DNA of 64,000 bases from Bacteroidota bacterium. GTDB lineage: Bacteria > Bacteroidota > Bacteroidia > Cytophagales > Cyclobacteriaceae. Within the stretch, counting starts at the first letter, position 1, and every line of letters starts with the position of its first letter. Position numbers and translations under genes: made by a program. Location of the stretch: contig JAFDYU010000020.1 of NCBI GenBank assembly GCA_018267285.1, positions 1 through 64,000 of the forward strand. The letters run 5' to 3'. Below the pieces are notes generated by a model that saw only the letters and a program-made list of their open reading frames with translations, was not told the DNA's origin and searched no databases. Shown in pieces: positions 1 through 6,917 of this stretch.

Positions 1-24
1 CTTCAAGTCGATAGTGGTTTAGTT
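1..24 (+). mobile_element. Right-end fragment of an IS200-like element
   Basis: Bases 1-24 are identical to 27721-27744, which form the 3' half of the right-end hairpin of the IS200-like element described at 27.2-27.7 kb, plus its flank. The identity stops after base 24-25, as expected at an element boundary. The rest of this second copy would lie upstream of the window. The match is seen directly; that a full copy exists upstream is inferred. Confidence 0.7.
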
Positions 25-112
25 AGTAGTTTAGTTTAAGTTTAGTTTAGTTTTGTTTGGTTAATAAGTCGTAAGATAAGATTTAGAACAAACAAACAAT
101 CAAACAGACAGA

Positions 113-302
113 AGTTATATAATGTTTTCTGCGTTATGTTAAATAGCTTGGGCTCCGGGCCTAAATCGAATCTTCATAGATTTTTTTAGTGCTTTATTTC
201 AGGACTCAATCTGTTTCCATTCAACGGGGCTGGGCAGCGACACTCTTTGGCAGGCTTTGGAAGTGGGAGAGATGTGTGGCTTGACAATGGGTGTTGATGC
301 TG
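113..302 (+). repeat. 190-base direct repeat, copy A
   Basis: Aligns with 1112-1300. The last 78 bases (225-302) match the second copy with only a few differences, while the middle part (145-220) is more diverged. It begins with the short motif agttatataat, seven bases, then gcgttatgttaa. The repeat precedes the HEPN/RES pseudogene here and the methyltransferase gene in the second copy, so it looks like a module boundary. Confidence 0.85.
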
Positions 303-338
303 GGTGGAAATTACTATCTTAATTGAAAAGAATTTAAA

Positions 339-1140
339 ATGGGTGTCTGCTCTAGCCATTTCGAGGATAAAGCACTAATAAATTTCATCGATGAAAACAC
401 AAACGAAGATTTTTGTGATTACTGCGATGAGGCCAAGCCGTCCATCAACTTTGATAAGTTTCAGGAATTTGTCGAAGAAGCAGTATACTATGAGTATTGT
501 GAACCGTACGAAGAAGGAGCACCTTACAATTCTGAAGAGGCTTATTACGAGGATAGATTTCCTGGGATTTCAGTAGAATACACCAGAGAACTTTTGGATG
601 AGCTACTTGGAACATCTGATTATGAAATAGTCGAAGACTTAGCTGGCTCATTTCCTGACGACTACTTAACCGAGCGCGAAGCCATTTATGGCCCTACAAA
701 GAATGAGTATTTCATTGGCGGATGGGACAGGTTTAAGCAGATAATCAAACATGAAGTTCGATTCTTATTTTTTGATCCCAAACTGGGCCGAACAATACGA
801 AGATGAATATCACGAATCGCTTAACCCGGCATTTGTTTTAGATGAAGTCGGAAAAGCAATTCTGGAACTTGGCTATATCTCAGCGATTCCTTTGGGTTCA
901 TTAAGTTTATATCGAGCACGGCAACACAAACTCAAAGTAGAAGTTAGTAATGCTAAAACACTTGGCTCACCTCCATCACAATTTGCCAAGGCAAATCGAA
1001 TGAGTCCGGCAGGTATATCTATGTTCTACGGTGCGCTAGATGTTGAAACTTGTAAAGCGGAAGTTATTGAAGTAACCCGGAAGGGTCGAGTCAGGAACTT
1101 AGAAAGGCAAGAGTTATATAATGTTCAGGCGTTATGTTAA
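339..1140 (+). pseudogene. HEPN/RES-type toxin gene, frameshifted and 3'-truncated
   Basis: Two overlapping frames make one family protein. Frame 339-806 resembles the HEPN/RES N-terminal domain, with Cys-rich start, CDYC at residues 26-29 and WDRFKQIIKHEVRFLFF near residues 129-145. The +1 frame, from about 775 to 1140, carries the RES core: LYRARQ, then LGSPPSQFAKANRMSPAG and YGALDVETCKAEV. RES domains are known from NAD-consuming toxins. The shift lies near a T6 run at 768-773; one extra T would explain it. The product also stops about halfway through the RES domain, its last residues being read from the repeat at 1112. Both defects suggest a dead gene. No antitoxin is visible. Domain assignment is from remembered motifs, not a search. 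Confidence 0.7.
1087..1122 (+). repeat. Left 36-base direct repeat flanking the R-M module
   Basis: Matches 5878-5913 without gaps at 32 of 36 positions. It contains gtcaggaactta and caagagttatataat, and it overlaps the 3' end of the HEPN/RES pseudogene. Together the two copies bracket the methyltransferase, nuclease and glycosylase genes in direct orientation. Confidence 0.75.
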
Positions 1141-1300
1141 GTAGCTTAGGCTCCGGGCCTACCCAGTCTTTATAGAAAGTTTTTTTAGCGCGGGATTCAG
1201 AAATCAATCGTTCACTCTTCAACGGGCTGGGCAGCGACACTCTTTGGCAGGCTTTGGAAGCGGGAGGGATGCGTGGCTTGACAATGGGTGTTGATGCAGG
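1112..1300 (+). repeat. 190-base direct repeat, copy B
   Basis: Second copy of the repeat at 113-302. It starts inside the last codons of the HEPN/RES pseudogene and ends about 95 bases before the likely methyltransferase start. The best-conserved part is 1221-1298. An open frame from 1254 runs through it into the methyltransferase, but because the same sequence stands before an unrelated gene in copy A, it is probably not coding. Confidence 0.85.
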
Positions 1301-1394
1301 TTTGTGTAATTATTTTATGACAATTCCTGACACAAAACCAGTGCGATACTTGCAAAAGTGGCGATTGTCCGTAAATTTGTCCGTGTCCGTAAAA

Positions 1395-3632
1395 ATGTCC
1401 GTAACTATGCTAAATGTCAAATTCTACCTCGATAAAGCAGATAAAAGCAAGCAGTTTCCAATCCATTTGGTTCTGAGAAAAAAGGATGTTCAAATTAAGG
1501 TTGCAACTGGGGAAAAAATAAAAAGGAAAGATTGGGACAACAAAAATCAATGCGTTAAGGAATCAGAATATCGGCATAAGTCGATAAATAAGTTCTTGAC
1601 TTTTTTGAAGCATGAAGTTGAAAAGCATCTTGAAACAGCTCCACCAAATCAGCTTACTGATAAAAAGATAAAGGATAAAATTCAATCTTTAGTAAATAGT
1701 CGAAAATCTAATACTGAGGGAAATATTGTTTGTGAAAATACCGAATACTACGAGGGAAAGGAACGGATAACCCTTGTCGATTTATTTGCAGGTGCTGGCG
1801 GATTTAGTGAGGGTTTTTTACAAGCAGAATATGGGAATAAACTTTATGATTTTCTTTTAGGCAGTGACATTAATGAGAATTGCGAGTTAACACATCTGGC
1901 GCGGTATAATTACCAACTTGGTATGGATGCCGAATTTTTAAGGCAAGATATTACTGAGCCAGATTTTCTAGATGATTTAATAAAGAAGCTTAAAGGCAAA
2001 ACGGTTGATGTTGTCTGCGGTGGTCCGCCTTGCCAAAGCTTCAGCTTAGCTGGGAAGAGAAAGAAGTTTGATAAGAAAGATGATCTGTTTGCGCACTACT
2101 TAAAAGTAATTCGGCAATTAAGACCGAAATACTTTGTAATGGAAAATGTTAAAGGAATCCTCACCAAAGAAGAGGGAAGGATTCAAGAGATGATAATCCA
2201 AGAGATACGGTCAATAGTTGACTTGAATGAATTCAACCAGTTGATTCAATTCATCGCTGATTTGAAAAAAGTTGAAAAGGAAGACTCTTTCATATTAGAA
2301 TGCTATAATCTCCGTCTGCAATTTGAATCCGCTACGGATAAAAATCTGGAGGCATTAAAAGAAAAGTACTTACAAAACATAGAAAATAGTTTCAGGGTTT
2401 TAACTCCTAAAATTGTTGACTACAAAACGAGCAAGACTGACAAAGACATTATTACAATTAGGCATGGATTTAACCTGCTTAAAAGGACAAGTGAATTGGC
2501 TTACATCAGGAAAAAGGTCATTAATGAAAAGGCTTTCTGTGATATTGACTCGGACTACTTTGTTGAAGACTTTGATAATTTCCTTACCGCAATTGAAGCT
2601 GAAACGATTGTAGATAAAATCAATATGTCCTTCAAGAGATTAAAGCCCTCGAAGGAATATGCAGTTGAAATTAGTGAGATAATCAAAGCCCTTGAAATAT
2701 CTACTTACTCATTTGATGAGTGCATGGATGGGCTTAAAACTTTTGTAAAGAAGGCAAATAGAGAGAAACAATTTGAAGAGATCCTGTCGCACATTCGACT
2801 TTACAATATTGAAGCTCCCTTTGTTGCACTTGCTTCAAATTATGGCGTTCCTCAAAACAGGGAGAGGGTTCTATTCATTGGCTGCCGAAAAGATCAAAAG
2901 CTAATTAAAGAAGTTCCACCAACTGTTAGTGAAAAAGAGAGAGTTACAGTCTTTGAAGCATTGTATGATTTAGATTTTGTTGGTAATGATGATGAAAAGT
3001 TCAACTACGAACAAGTGAATTTAAAGGAGAAGTATAATGGCTCTTACAATAAAATGGTTTCTCTTTTAAGAAAGAGATCGCTTGATGGAAAAGTTGATGA
3101 AAGGGGAGGGCTAACATTTGCTGAATGGTCTAAAAGAGGACGTTTAAATGGAAGATTCGCTAATGCAAAAAATCCATTTTATGTGCGGAACTTTGAAGAA
3201 TTACAGAGTGCTCTTACGCATGTAGTGGCACCATTACATAACCACAAGACAAGTAAGCAAAACGGAGATGTTTTAAAGCGACTAGAGATTATCTTGGAGA
3301 CCGGGGATTATGATGAAGCAAAGAAGAAATTAAAGAAAATCGGCTTAGATTCTGAAAAGAGAAATTATAATGTGCTCAAGCCAGATTCACAAAGCCCAAC
3401 AGTTATGACAATTCCAGATGACTATATTCATTTTTCGAGTCCTCGCGCATTAACTGTTCGTGAAATGGCACGATTACAGTCATTCGATGATTCTTTTGTG
3501 TTTCAGGGCAAACGATCAACCGGAGGAAATAAAAGGAAATTGGAGGTTCCACAATTTACTCTTGTTGGAAACGCTGTGCCTCCGCTGATGGCTCGTGCTG
3601 TAGCCTTGGAAATTCTCAAGGTCATTAAATAA
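1395..3632 (+). CDS. DNA (cytosine-5-)-methyltransferase with integrase-arm-like N-terminus
   Basis: Transfers a methyl group from SAM to C5 of cytosine in DNA. Numbered from the ATG at 1395 (745 residues): motif I DLFAGAGG at 129-136, motif IV GGPPCQS with catalytic Cys213, motif VI ENV with Glu250, motif VIII QNRERV at 487, motif X VGNAVPP near 724. Residues 5-50 (LNVKFYLDKADK, then IKVATGEKIKRKDWD) resemble the arm-binding domain of Bacteroidota tyrosine recombinases. About 235 residues separate motifs VI and VIII, far more than usual, and this stretch looks helical. The open frame begins at 1254, but that part is repeat DNA; ATG 1395 or 1407 is preferred. It converges with and overlaps the nuclease gene by 8 bases. 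The target site cannot be read from the sequence. Confidence 0.93.
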   Translation: MSVTMLNVKFYLDKADKSKQFPIHLVLRKKDVQIKVATGEKIKRKDWDNKNQCVKESEYRHKSINKFLTFLKHEVEKHLETAPPNQLTDKKIKDKIQSLVNSRKSNTEGNIVCENTEYYEGKERITLVDLFAGAGGFSEGFLQAEYGNKLYDFLLGSDINENCELTHLARYNYQLGMDAEFLRQDITEPDFLDDLIKKLKGKTVDVVCGGPPCQSFSLAGKRKKFDKKDDLFAHYLKVIRQLRPKYFVMENVKGILTKEEGRIQEMIIQEIRSIVDLNEFNQLIQFIADLKKVEKEDSFILECYNLRLQFESATDKNLEALKEKYLQNIENSFRVLTPKIVDYKTSKTDKDIITIRHGFNLLKRTSELAYIRKKVINEKAFCDIDSDYFVEDFDNFLTAIEAETIVDKINMSFKRLKPSKEYAVEISEIIKALEISTYSFDECMDGLKTFVKKANREKQFEEILSHIRLYNIEAPFVALASNYGVPQNRERVLFIGCRKDQKLIKEVPPTVSEKERVTVFEALYDLDFVGNDDEKFNYEQVNLKEKYNGSYNKMVSLLRKRSLDGKVDERGGLTFAEWSKRGRLNGRFANAKNPFYVRNFEELQSALTHVVAPLHNHKTSKQNGDVLKRLEIILETGDYDEAKKKLKKIGLDSEKRNYNVLKPDSQSPTVMTIPDDYIHFSSPRALTVREMARLQSFDDSFVFQGKRSTGGNKRKLEVPQFTLVGNAVPPLMARAVALEILKVIK

Positions 3633-4569
3633 TATCAAAATAAGATAGATCACTACTTAAATCTCTGATAGCGCTATTGAGGGTGGTTCTTTGATTTGTT
3701 CCCGAAAAAGCATTTCTAAAATTTGAATTAAATATTTCCTTGATCGAACTAGCTATTCCACTTACCGAAGGATAACCCCAATAATTTCCCCCAGTAAGGT
3801 TTCTCACTCTGTTTACGGCTGTAGAATTTTGCTTATAAATGGAGAGATCGTTTGTAGGAACGGTGCAAAATGAATAAGTAAATTTTGCCAAATCGTGTAT
3901 TGAATAACTATTACGCCCTATTGAAATCGATGAATTTGTAAAAGTATCGGCCTCATAAATCATGCTCCAAAGCATCGGTATTTGTGCATTATCGTTCCAA
4001 TTTGTTTTGCATTGAATTATACCTAACTCAAATTGATCAAAGTGAACTTCAGCCAATCGGTTTAGAATTTCTTTAAGATTAAATGTGCCCCGAGTGTTGG
4101 TTGATATAGTATTTCCACGACTGTCAGAAATTGAAATGGAGTTCTTAGGGTTTGTAAATTCTGGAATATTCGGAAAGATTACTATTGCAATATCAGATTC
4201 TGTATTGCTTTTAAAGTTCCCATAGTTAACCGAAATAGAATCTCTCAACGGATCGGGTAGATCACTAATTTTTCTAACTGCTACACCACGACTTCCAGCA
4301 AAACACAGATTGAGGTACCAACATATTAATCCTTCCCATCCATAGCCACCACCAGATACTTCACTTTGTGATCTACCAGATGATCCAGTTGTTGAAAAAA
4401 TATCAGATAAATGGTCTCCTATGTTCAGGATTTCTCCAGCTTGAAATGTATTTCCTGTAAGCTGTGTAACTTCACCCTTCCAAGTTGACCAGCCATTACG
4501 AAATGCTGATAGTTCAAAGCTGCTTTCTACTGAGACTCTCCTCAAATGTTCAATTATATTAGCGGTCAT
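3625..4569 (-). CDS. Putative type II restriction endonuclease
   Basis: A 314-residue soluble protein without a family I can name. It has features of the PD-(D/E)XK nuclease fold: Glu79 in a helix-like GWEGLICWYL stretch, Asp126 in ESDIAIVIF, and a strand ending in IIQCKTNW (Gln186, Lys188), the QxK form seen in Mrr-like nucleases. Its 3' end overlaps the methyltransferase end by 8 bases in convergent orientation, and it sits 27 bases downstream of the glycosylase gene on the same strand, so those two probably share a transcript. Position next to a C5 methyltransferase makes a cognate restriction enzyme the likeliest role. That role is inferred from context and three residues. Confidence 0.6.
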   Translation of the reverse strand: MTANIIEHLRRVSVESSFELSAFRNGWSTWKGEVTQLTGNTFQAGEILNIGDHLSDIFSTTGSSGRSQSEVSGGGYGWEGLICWYLNLCFAGSRGVAVRKISDLPDPLRDSISVNYGNFKSNTESDIAIVIFPNIPEFTNPKNSISISDSRGNTISTNTRGTFNLKEILNRLAEVHFDQFELGIIQCKTNWNDNAQIPMLWSMIYEADTFTNSSISIGRNSYSIHDLAKFTYSFCTVPTNDLSIYKQNSTAVNRVRNLTGGNYWGYPSVSGIASSIKEIFNSNFRNAFSGTNQRTTLNSAIRDLSSDLSYFDII

Positions 4570-4596
4570 AAATCAAAATCGTGTTATGTCAAGCTA

Positions 4597-5265
4597 TCAT
4601 CTGCTTTTTGTTTCTGAATAGTATTTACAATGTTTGAAAATTAAGCATTTTTCGCAAATTGGCAGCCTTGCCGTACAAACAAGGGAAGCAAAATCGAGTA
4701 CTGCCCAGTTTATGTAAATTATTTTTTTATGGTCAACAACTCTCTTTGCTAACTCGTTAAGATATGGGTCATACCTTATGTCAGATAATTTTCTCGGCCC
4801 AAAAAACCGTTCAAGAACACGTGCCATATTCACGTCAAGAAGGGGAGACGGCCTTTTCAAAATAAATAGCTCAAATGAATTAGTAATATATTGTCCCATC
4901 ATCGGCATTTCTTCAACAAGTGAACGGTTTTTAGGAAACTCCCAATTCCTTGATTTCAAATCCTGAGCAAGTTTGTATAGTCTTTTGCCTCGCTGATTAC
5001 TAAGGCCTAACGGCTTTAATATATTTATTAATTTAACTTCACTTGCATTTCCTAAACTAATCCAATCAGGGTAACTATTTATAAACGTAGGGAGAAACAT
5101 ATTTACAGTTTCAGCCTTAGTTCTTTGTAGTAGTACTTCTGAAATAATTTTAACATAGTTAGATGAAGTTTTATTTCTCCAAAGAAAGTCTCTTCCGTTA
5201 GCCTCAAACCATTCTAATAATTTCGTTTGAAAGAACTTTAGCTTTTTATCAGTGATTGCCATCAT
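4597..5265 (-). CDS. HhH-GPD DNA glycosylase, G:T mismatch (Mig-like) type
   Basis: A 222-residue member of the endonuclease III/MutY superfamily. The helix-hairpin-helix reads MPMMGQYITN; the residue after G124-Q125 is Tyr126, which is the Tyr of archaeal Mig thymine-DNA glycosylase, where endonuclease III has Lys and MutY Ser. The catalytic Asp is Asp144 in LLDVNMARVLERF. The iron-sulfur loop is complete: C197-x6-C204-x2-C207-x5-C213. It lacks the C-terminal NUDIX-like domain of MutY. Removing T from G:T pairs would repair deaminated 5-methylcytosine made by the neighbouring methyltransferase, the role Mig or Vsr plays in other R-M systems. ATG codons at 5265 and 5262 both fit. A MutY-like or other specificity remains possible. 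Confidence 0.85.
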   Translation of the reverse strand: MMAITDKKLKFFQTKLLEWFEANGRDFLWRNKTSSNYVKIISEVLLQRTKAETVNMFLPTFINSYPDWISLGNASEVKLINILKPLGLSNQRGKRLYKLAQDLKSRNWEFPKNRSLVEEMPMMGQYITNSFELFILKRPSPLLDVNMARVLERFFGPRKLSDIRYDPYLNELAKRVVDHKKIIYINWAVLDFASLVCTARLPICEKCLIFKHCKYYSETKSR

Positions 5266-5374
5266 TTAAATAAACACAAAATTATGTTAAGTAACGCTGC
5301 GCGCTGGCCTGGCCCAAAAGCGGGGTGGCGCGTTGGCATGTGGGTGGAAGCATTTTTGGGCCTTGATTTTTTTG

Positions 5375-5402
5375 GTACTTTTTGCATCAAGGCAAAAAGT
5401 AC
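5375..5402. repeat. Perfect 11-bp hairpin
   Basis: Arms gtactttttgc (5375-5385) and gcaaaaagtac (5392-5402) are exact reverse complements around a six-base loop. There is no T-tract directly after it on either strand long enough to call a terminator, though it lies upstream of the glycosylase gene. It may belong to the repeat family that fills this spacer. Confidence 0.6.
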
Positions 5403-5722
5403 GTAACAAAAAGTGCGAACACCGCTGAAGTTCCAATAGGCGTTCAGCGAGCTAACTAGCTTATCCTGTGAGCAGTATTTCAATCCATTTTCATTTATAG
5501 TTCACTAACTTAAATCAACACTTGAAGCGTTGGAATACAAGCATGTGTGATACAAGCTTTGGTTTAAGCCAGGCATTTGAGTGGCTTGAATTACTCATGC
5601 TTGGTGCGGTTGGCTTCACGCATGAGCGCTGGCAAAAAACTTTCTTACTTGAACTTCAGCGCTACATAGACACTCAAGGACGTGGTGCGCACGGCCCGGA
5701 GAGCGCGGCCTTGAGCGGCTAT

Positions 5723-5748
5723 TTAGCATAACGGCCAATTATATAACT
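5723..5748 (-). repeat. AGTTATATAAT/TTATGYTAA motif, inverted copy 1
   Basis: Read on the minus strand this is agttatataat, five bases, then gttatgctaa. It is followed on the plus strand by a GC-rich stretch and repeats about 130 bases later. Confidence 0.6.
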
Positions 5749-5852
5749 GTGCGGCTTGGCTTGCGCGAAAAACCTCAACTACGTATCGAAGCCCGAACTT
5801 CCAGATGGCGCCTGCCTGCAAGGAAACCGTGCGCACGACTGGCGCCAGATGG

Positions 5853-5876
5853 TTAGCATAATATAATTATATAACT
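5853..5876 (-). repeat. AGTTATATAAT/TTATGYTAA motif, inverted copy 2
   Basis: Minus-strand reading is agttatataat, a short AT spacer, then ttatgctaa. It lies 130 bases from the first inverted copy and 27 bases from a direct copy, making a small inverted arrangement at the island edge. Confidence 0.6.
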
Positions 5877-5877
5877 G

Positions 5878-5913
5878 CGCGTCAGGAACTTAGTCAGACA
5901 AGAGTTATATAAT
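5878..5913 (+). repeat. Right 36-base direct repeat flanking the R-M module
   Basis: Matches 1087-1122 at 32 of 36 positions without gaps. It marks the right edge of the accessory region: the next gene, at 5997, begins ordinary chromosomal DNA. Confidence 0.75.
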
Positions 5914-5928
5914 TTATATTATGTTAAA
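5903..5928 (+). repeat. AGTTATATAAT/TTATGYTAA motif, direct copy
   Basis: Same orientation as the copies that open the 190-base repeats at 113 and 1112: agttatataat, a short AT spacer, then ttatgttaa. The 190-base body itself is not repeated here. Confidence 0.6.
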
Positions 5929-5996
5929 TATAATATACGGCTTTCTTGATCTTTTAATCTATTTACCACACCTTGCCATTTTAAAAGAATACTTAA

Positions 5997-6866
5997 ATGC
6001 AACGGTTGGTTTTCTGTCTCGTCTACCCTTTTTTATATCTCATTGCGTTGCTTCCGTTTCGTGCAATGTATTGGCTGTCTGATTTTGCTTACTATCTTTT
6101 TCGGATTTCCGGCTATCGCAGAGAGGTTGTGCTCACCAATCTCAGAAATTCATTTCCGGAGAAAAATGAATCAGAAATCAAAAAACTATGCAACAGCTAT
6201 TTTCGCTATTTATGCGATCTTATTTTAGAAACGTTGAAAACGCTTACCATGACGGAGCGTGAAGCCAAAGAACATTGTATTTTTCATCGTGCCGATTGGC
6301 TTGATAAAATGTACTCGGAAGGTAAAAGTATCATCATCGTACTAGGACATTACGGAAATTGGGAATGGGCCGGCCCGAGTTTTACACTGGCAAATAAACA
6401 TCAACTGAATGTGATTTACCGCCCGCTATCAAACCCGTACTTTGATAATATGATGACACGCATGCGCACCAAGTTTGGCACACGCATTACGCCAGCCGAC
6501 CAAACGTTGCGCGAAATGGTTTCCCAAAGAAAAAAAATCACAGCTACAGCTTTTATTGCCGACCAAGCTGCAATTACAGCTAACCCCTACTGGACAACAT
6601 TTTTAAATCAAGACACTTCTGTTTATACGGGCCCCGAAAAGTTAGCCGCAAAGTTCAATTACCCGGTAGTGTACATGCGCATCACTCGAAAGCGTAGAGG
6701 GTATTACGACATCGTACCGGAGTTGCTTTTTGAAAATCCCGCAGCCACAGCCGAAGGAGAAATACTGGAAGAGTTTACCAGAAGATTAGAACGGCAAATC
6801 GTAGAAGACCCGGTTATCTGGCTATGGTCGCACAAGCGATGGAAACACAAACGCCCAATACAATGA
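5997..6866 (+). CDS. Lysophospholipid/lipid A acyltransferase, LpxL/HtrB family
   Basis: Membrane-bound acyltransferase of 289 residues. A hydrophobic segment at residues 5-22 anchors it, and the family active site HX4E is present as GHYGNWEW with His118 and Glu123. A conserved block follows around FIADQAA and GPEKLAAKF. In this family the enzyme adds a fatty acyl chain to a lipid A precursor or similar lipid at the inner membrane. It is the first gene after the accessory island and is followed 50 bases later by a fatty acid desaturase on the same strand, so the two may serve membrane lipid remodelling together. The exact substrate cannot be told. Confidence 0.9.
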   Translation: MQRLVFCLVYPFLYLIALLPFRAMYWLSDFAYYLFRISGYRREVVLTNLRNSFPEKNESEIKKLCNSYFRYLCDLILETLKTLTMTEREAKEHCIFHRADWLDKMYSEGKSIIIVLGHYGNWEWAGPSFTLANKHQLNVIYRPLSNPYFDNMMTRMRTKFGTRITPADQTLREMVSQRKKITATAFIADQAAITANPYWTTFLNQDTSVYTGPEKLAAKFNYPVVYMRITRKRRGYYDIVPELLFENPAATAEGEILEEFTRRLERQIVEDPVIWLWSHKRWKHKRPIQ

Positions 6867-6917
6867 TAATCGTATTTTAGTACCTTTGAAGCCTAAACCT
6901 ATACTATAATTTTGTCT

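Larger units (their letters stand above)
1..338. other. Gene-free start of the defence island
   Basis: No convincing coding region is visible here. It contains, in order, the tail of an IS200-type right end (1-24), a T/A/G-rich low-complexity run built from variants of the word tttagt (about 24-60), an A-rich stretch, and the first copy of a 190-base direct repeat (113-302). The HEPN/RES pseudogene starts just after it. Confidence 0.7.
5266..5996. other. Gene-free repeat-rich spacer closing the island
   Basis: Two short open frames here (5262-5483 minus, 5522-5731 plus) resemble no protein I know and overlap repeats and a hairpin, so I do not call them genes. The stretch holds an 11-bp perfect hairpin (5375-5402), two inverted copies of the AGTTATATAAT motif (5723-5748, 5853-5876), one direct copy (5903-5928) and the right 36-base direct repeat (5878-5913). 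Parts are clearly more GC-rich than the flanks. It looks like mobile or cassette-type non-coding DNA. Confidence 0.6.

Noticed and set aside
1254..1394. N-terminal extension of the methyltransferase frame
   Set aside because: It lies mostly in the 190-base repeat that also stands before an unrelated gene, so it is probably untranslated.
5262..5483. 73-residue open frame on the minus strand
   Set aside because: It overlaps the perfect hairpin at 5375-5402 and the start of the glycosylase gene and has no recognisable domain; repeat DNA gives a better account.
5522..5731. 69-residue open frame on the plus strand
   Set aside because: Its end lies in the inverted motif copy at 5723, and it matches no family I know. 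Not called as a gene.
5723..5876. Integron attC site
   Set aside because: TAAC and GTTA ends with a GC-rich middle were noticed, but the core words do not fit RYYYAAC/GTTRRRY well and no integron integrase is visible. Kept only as a question in the findings.
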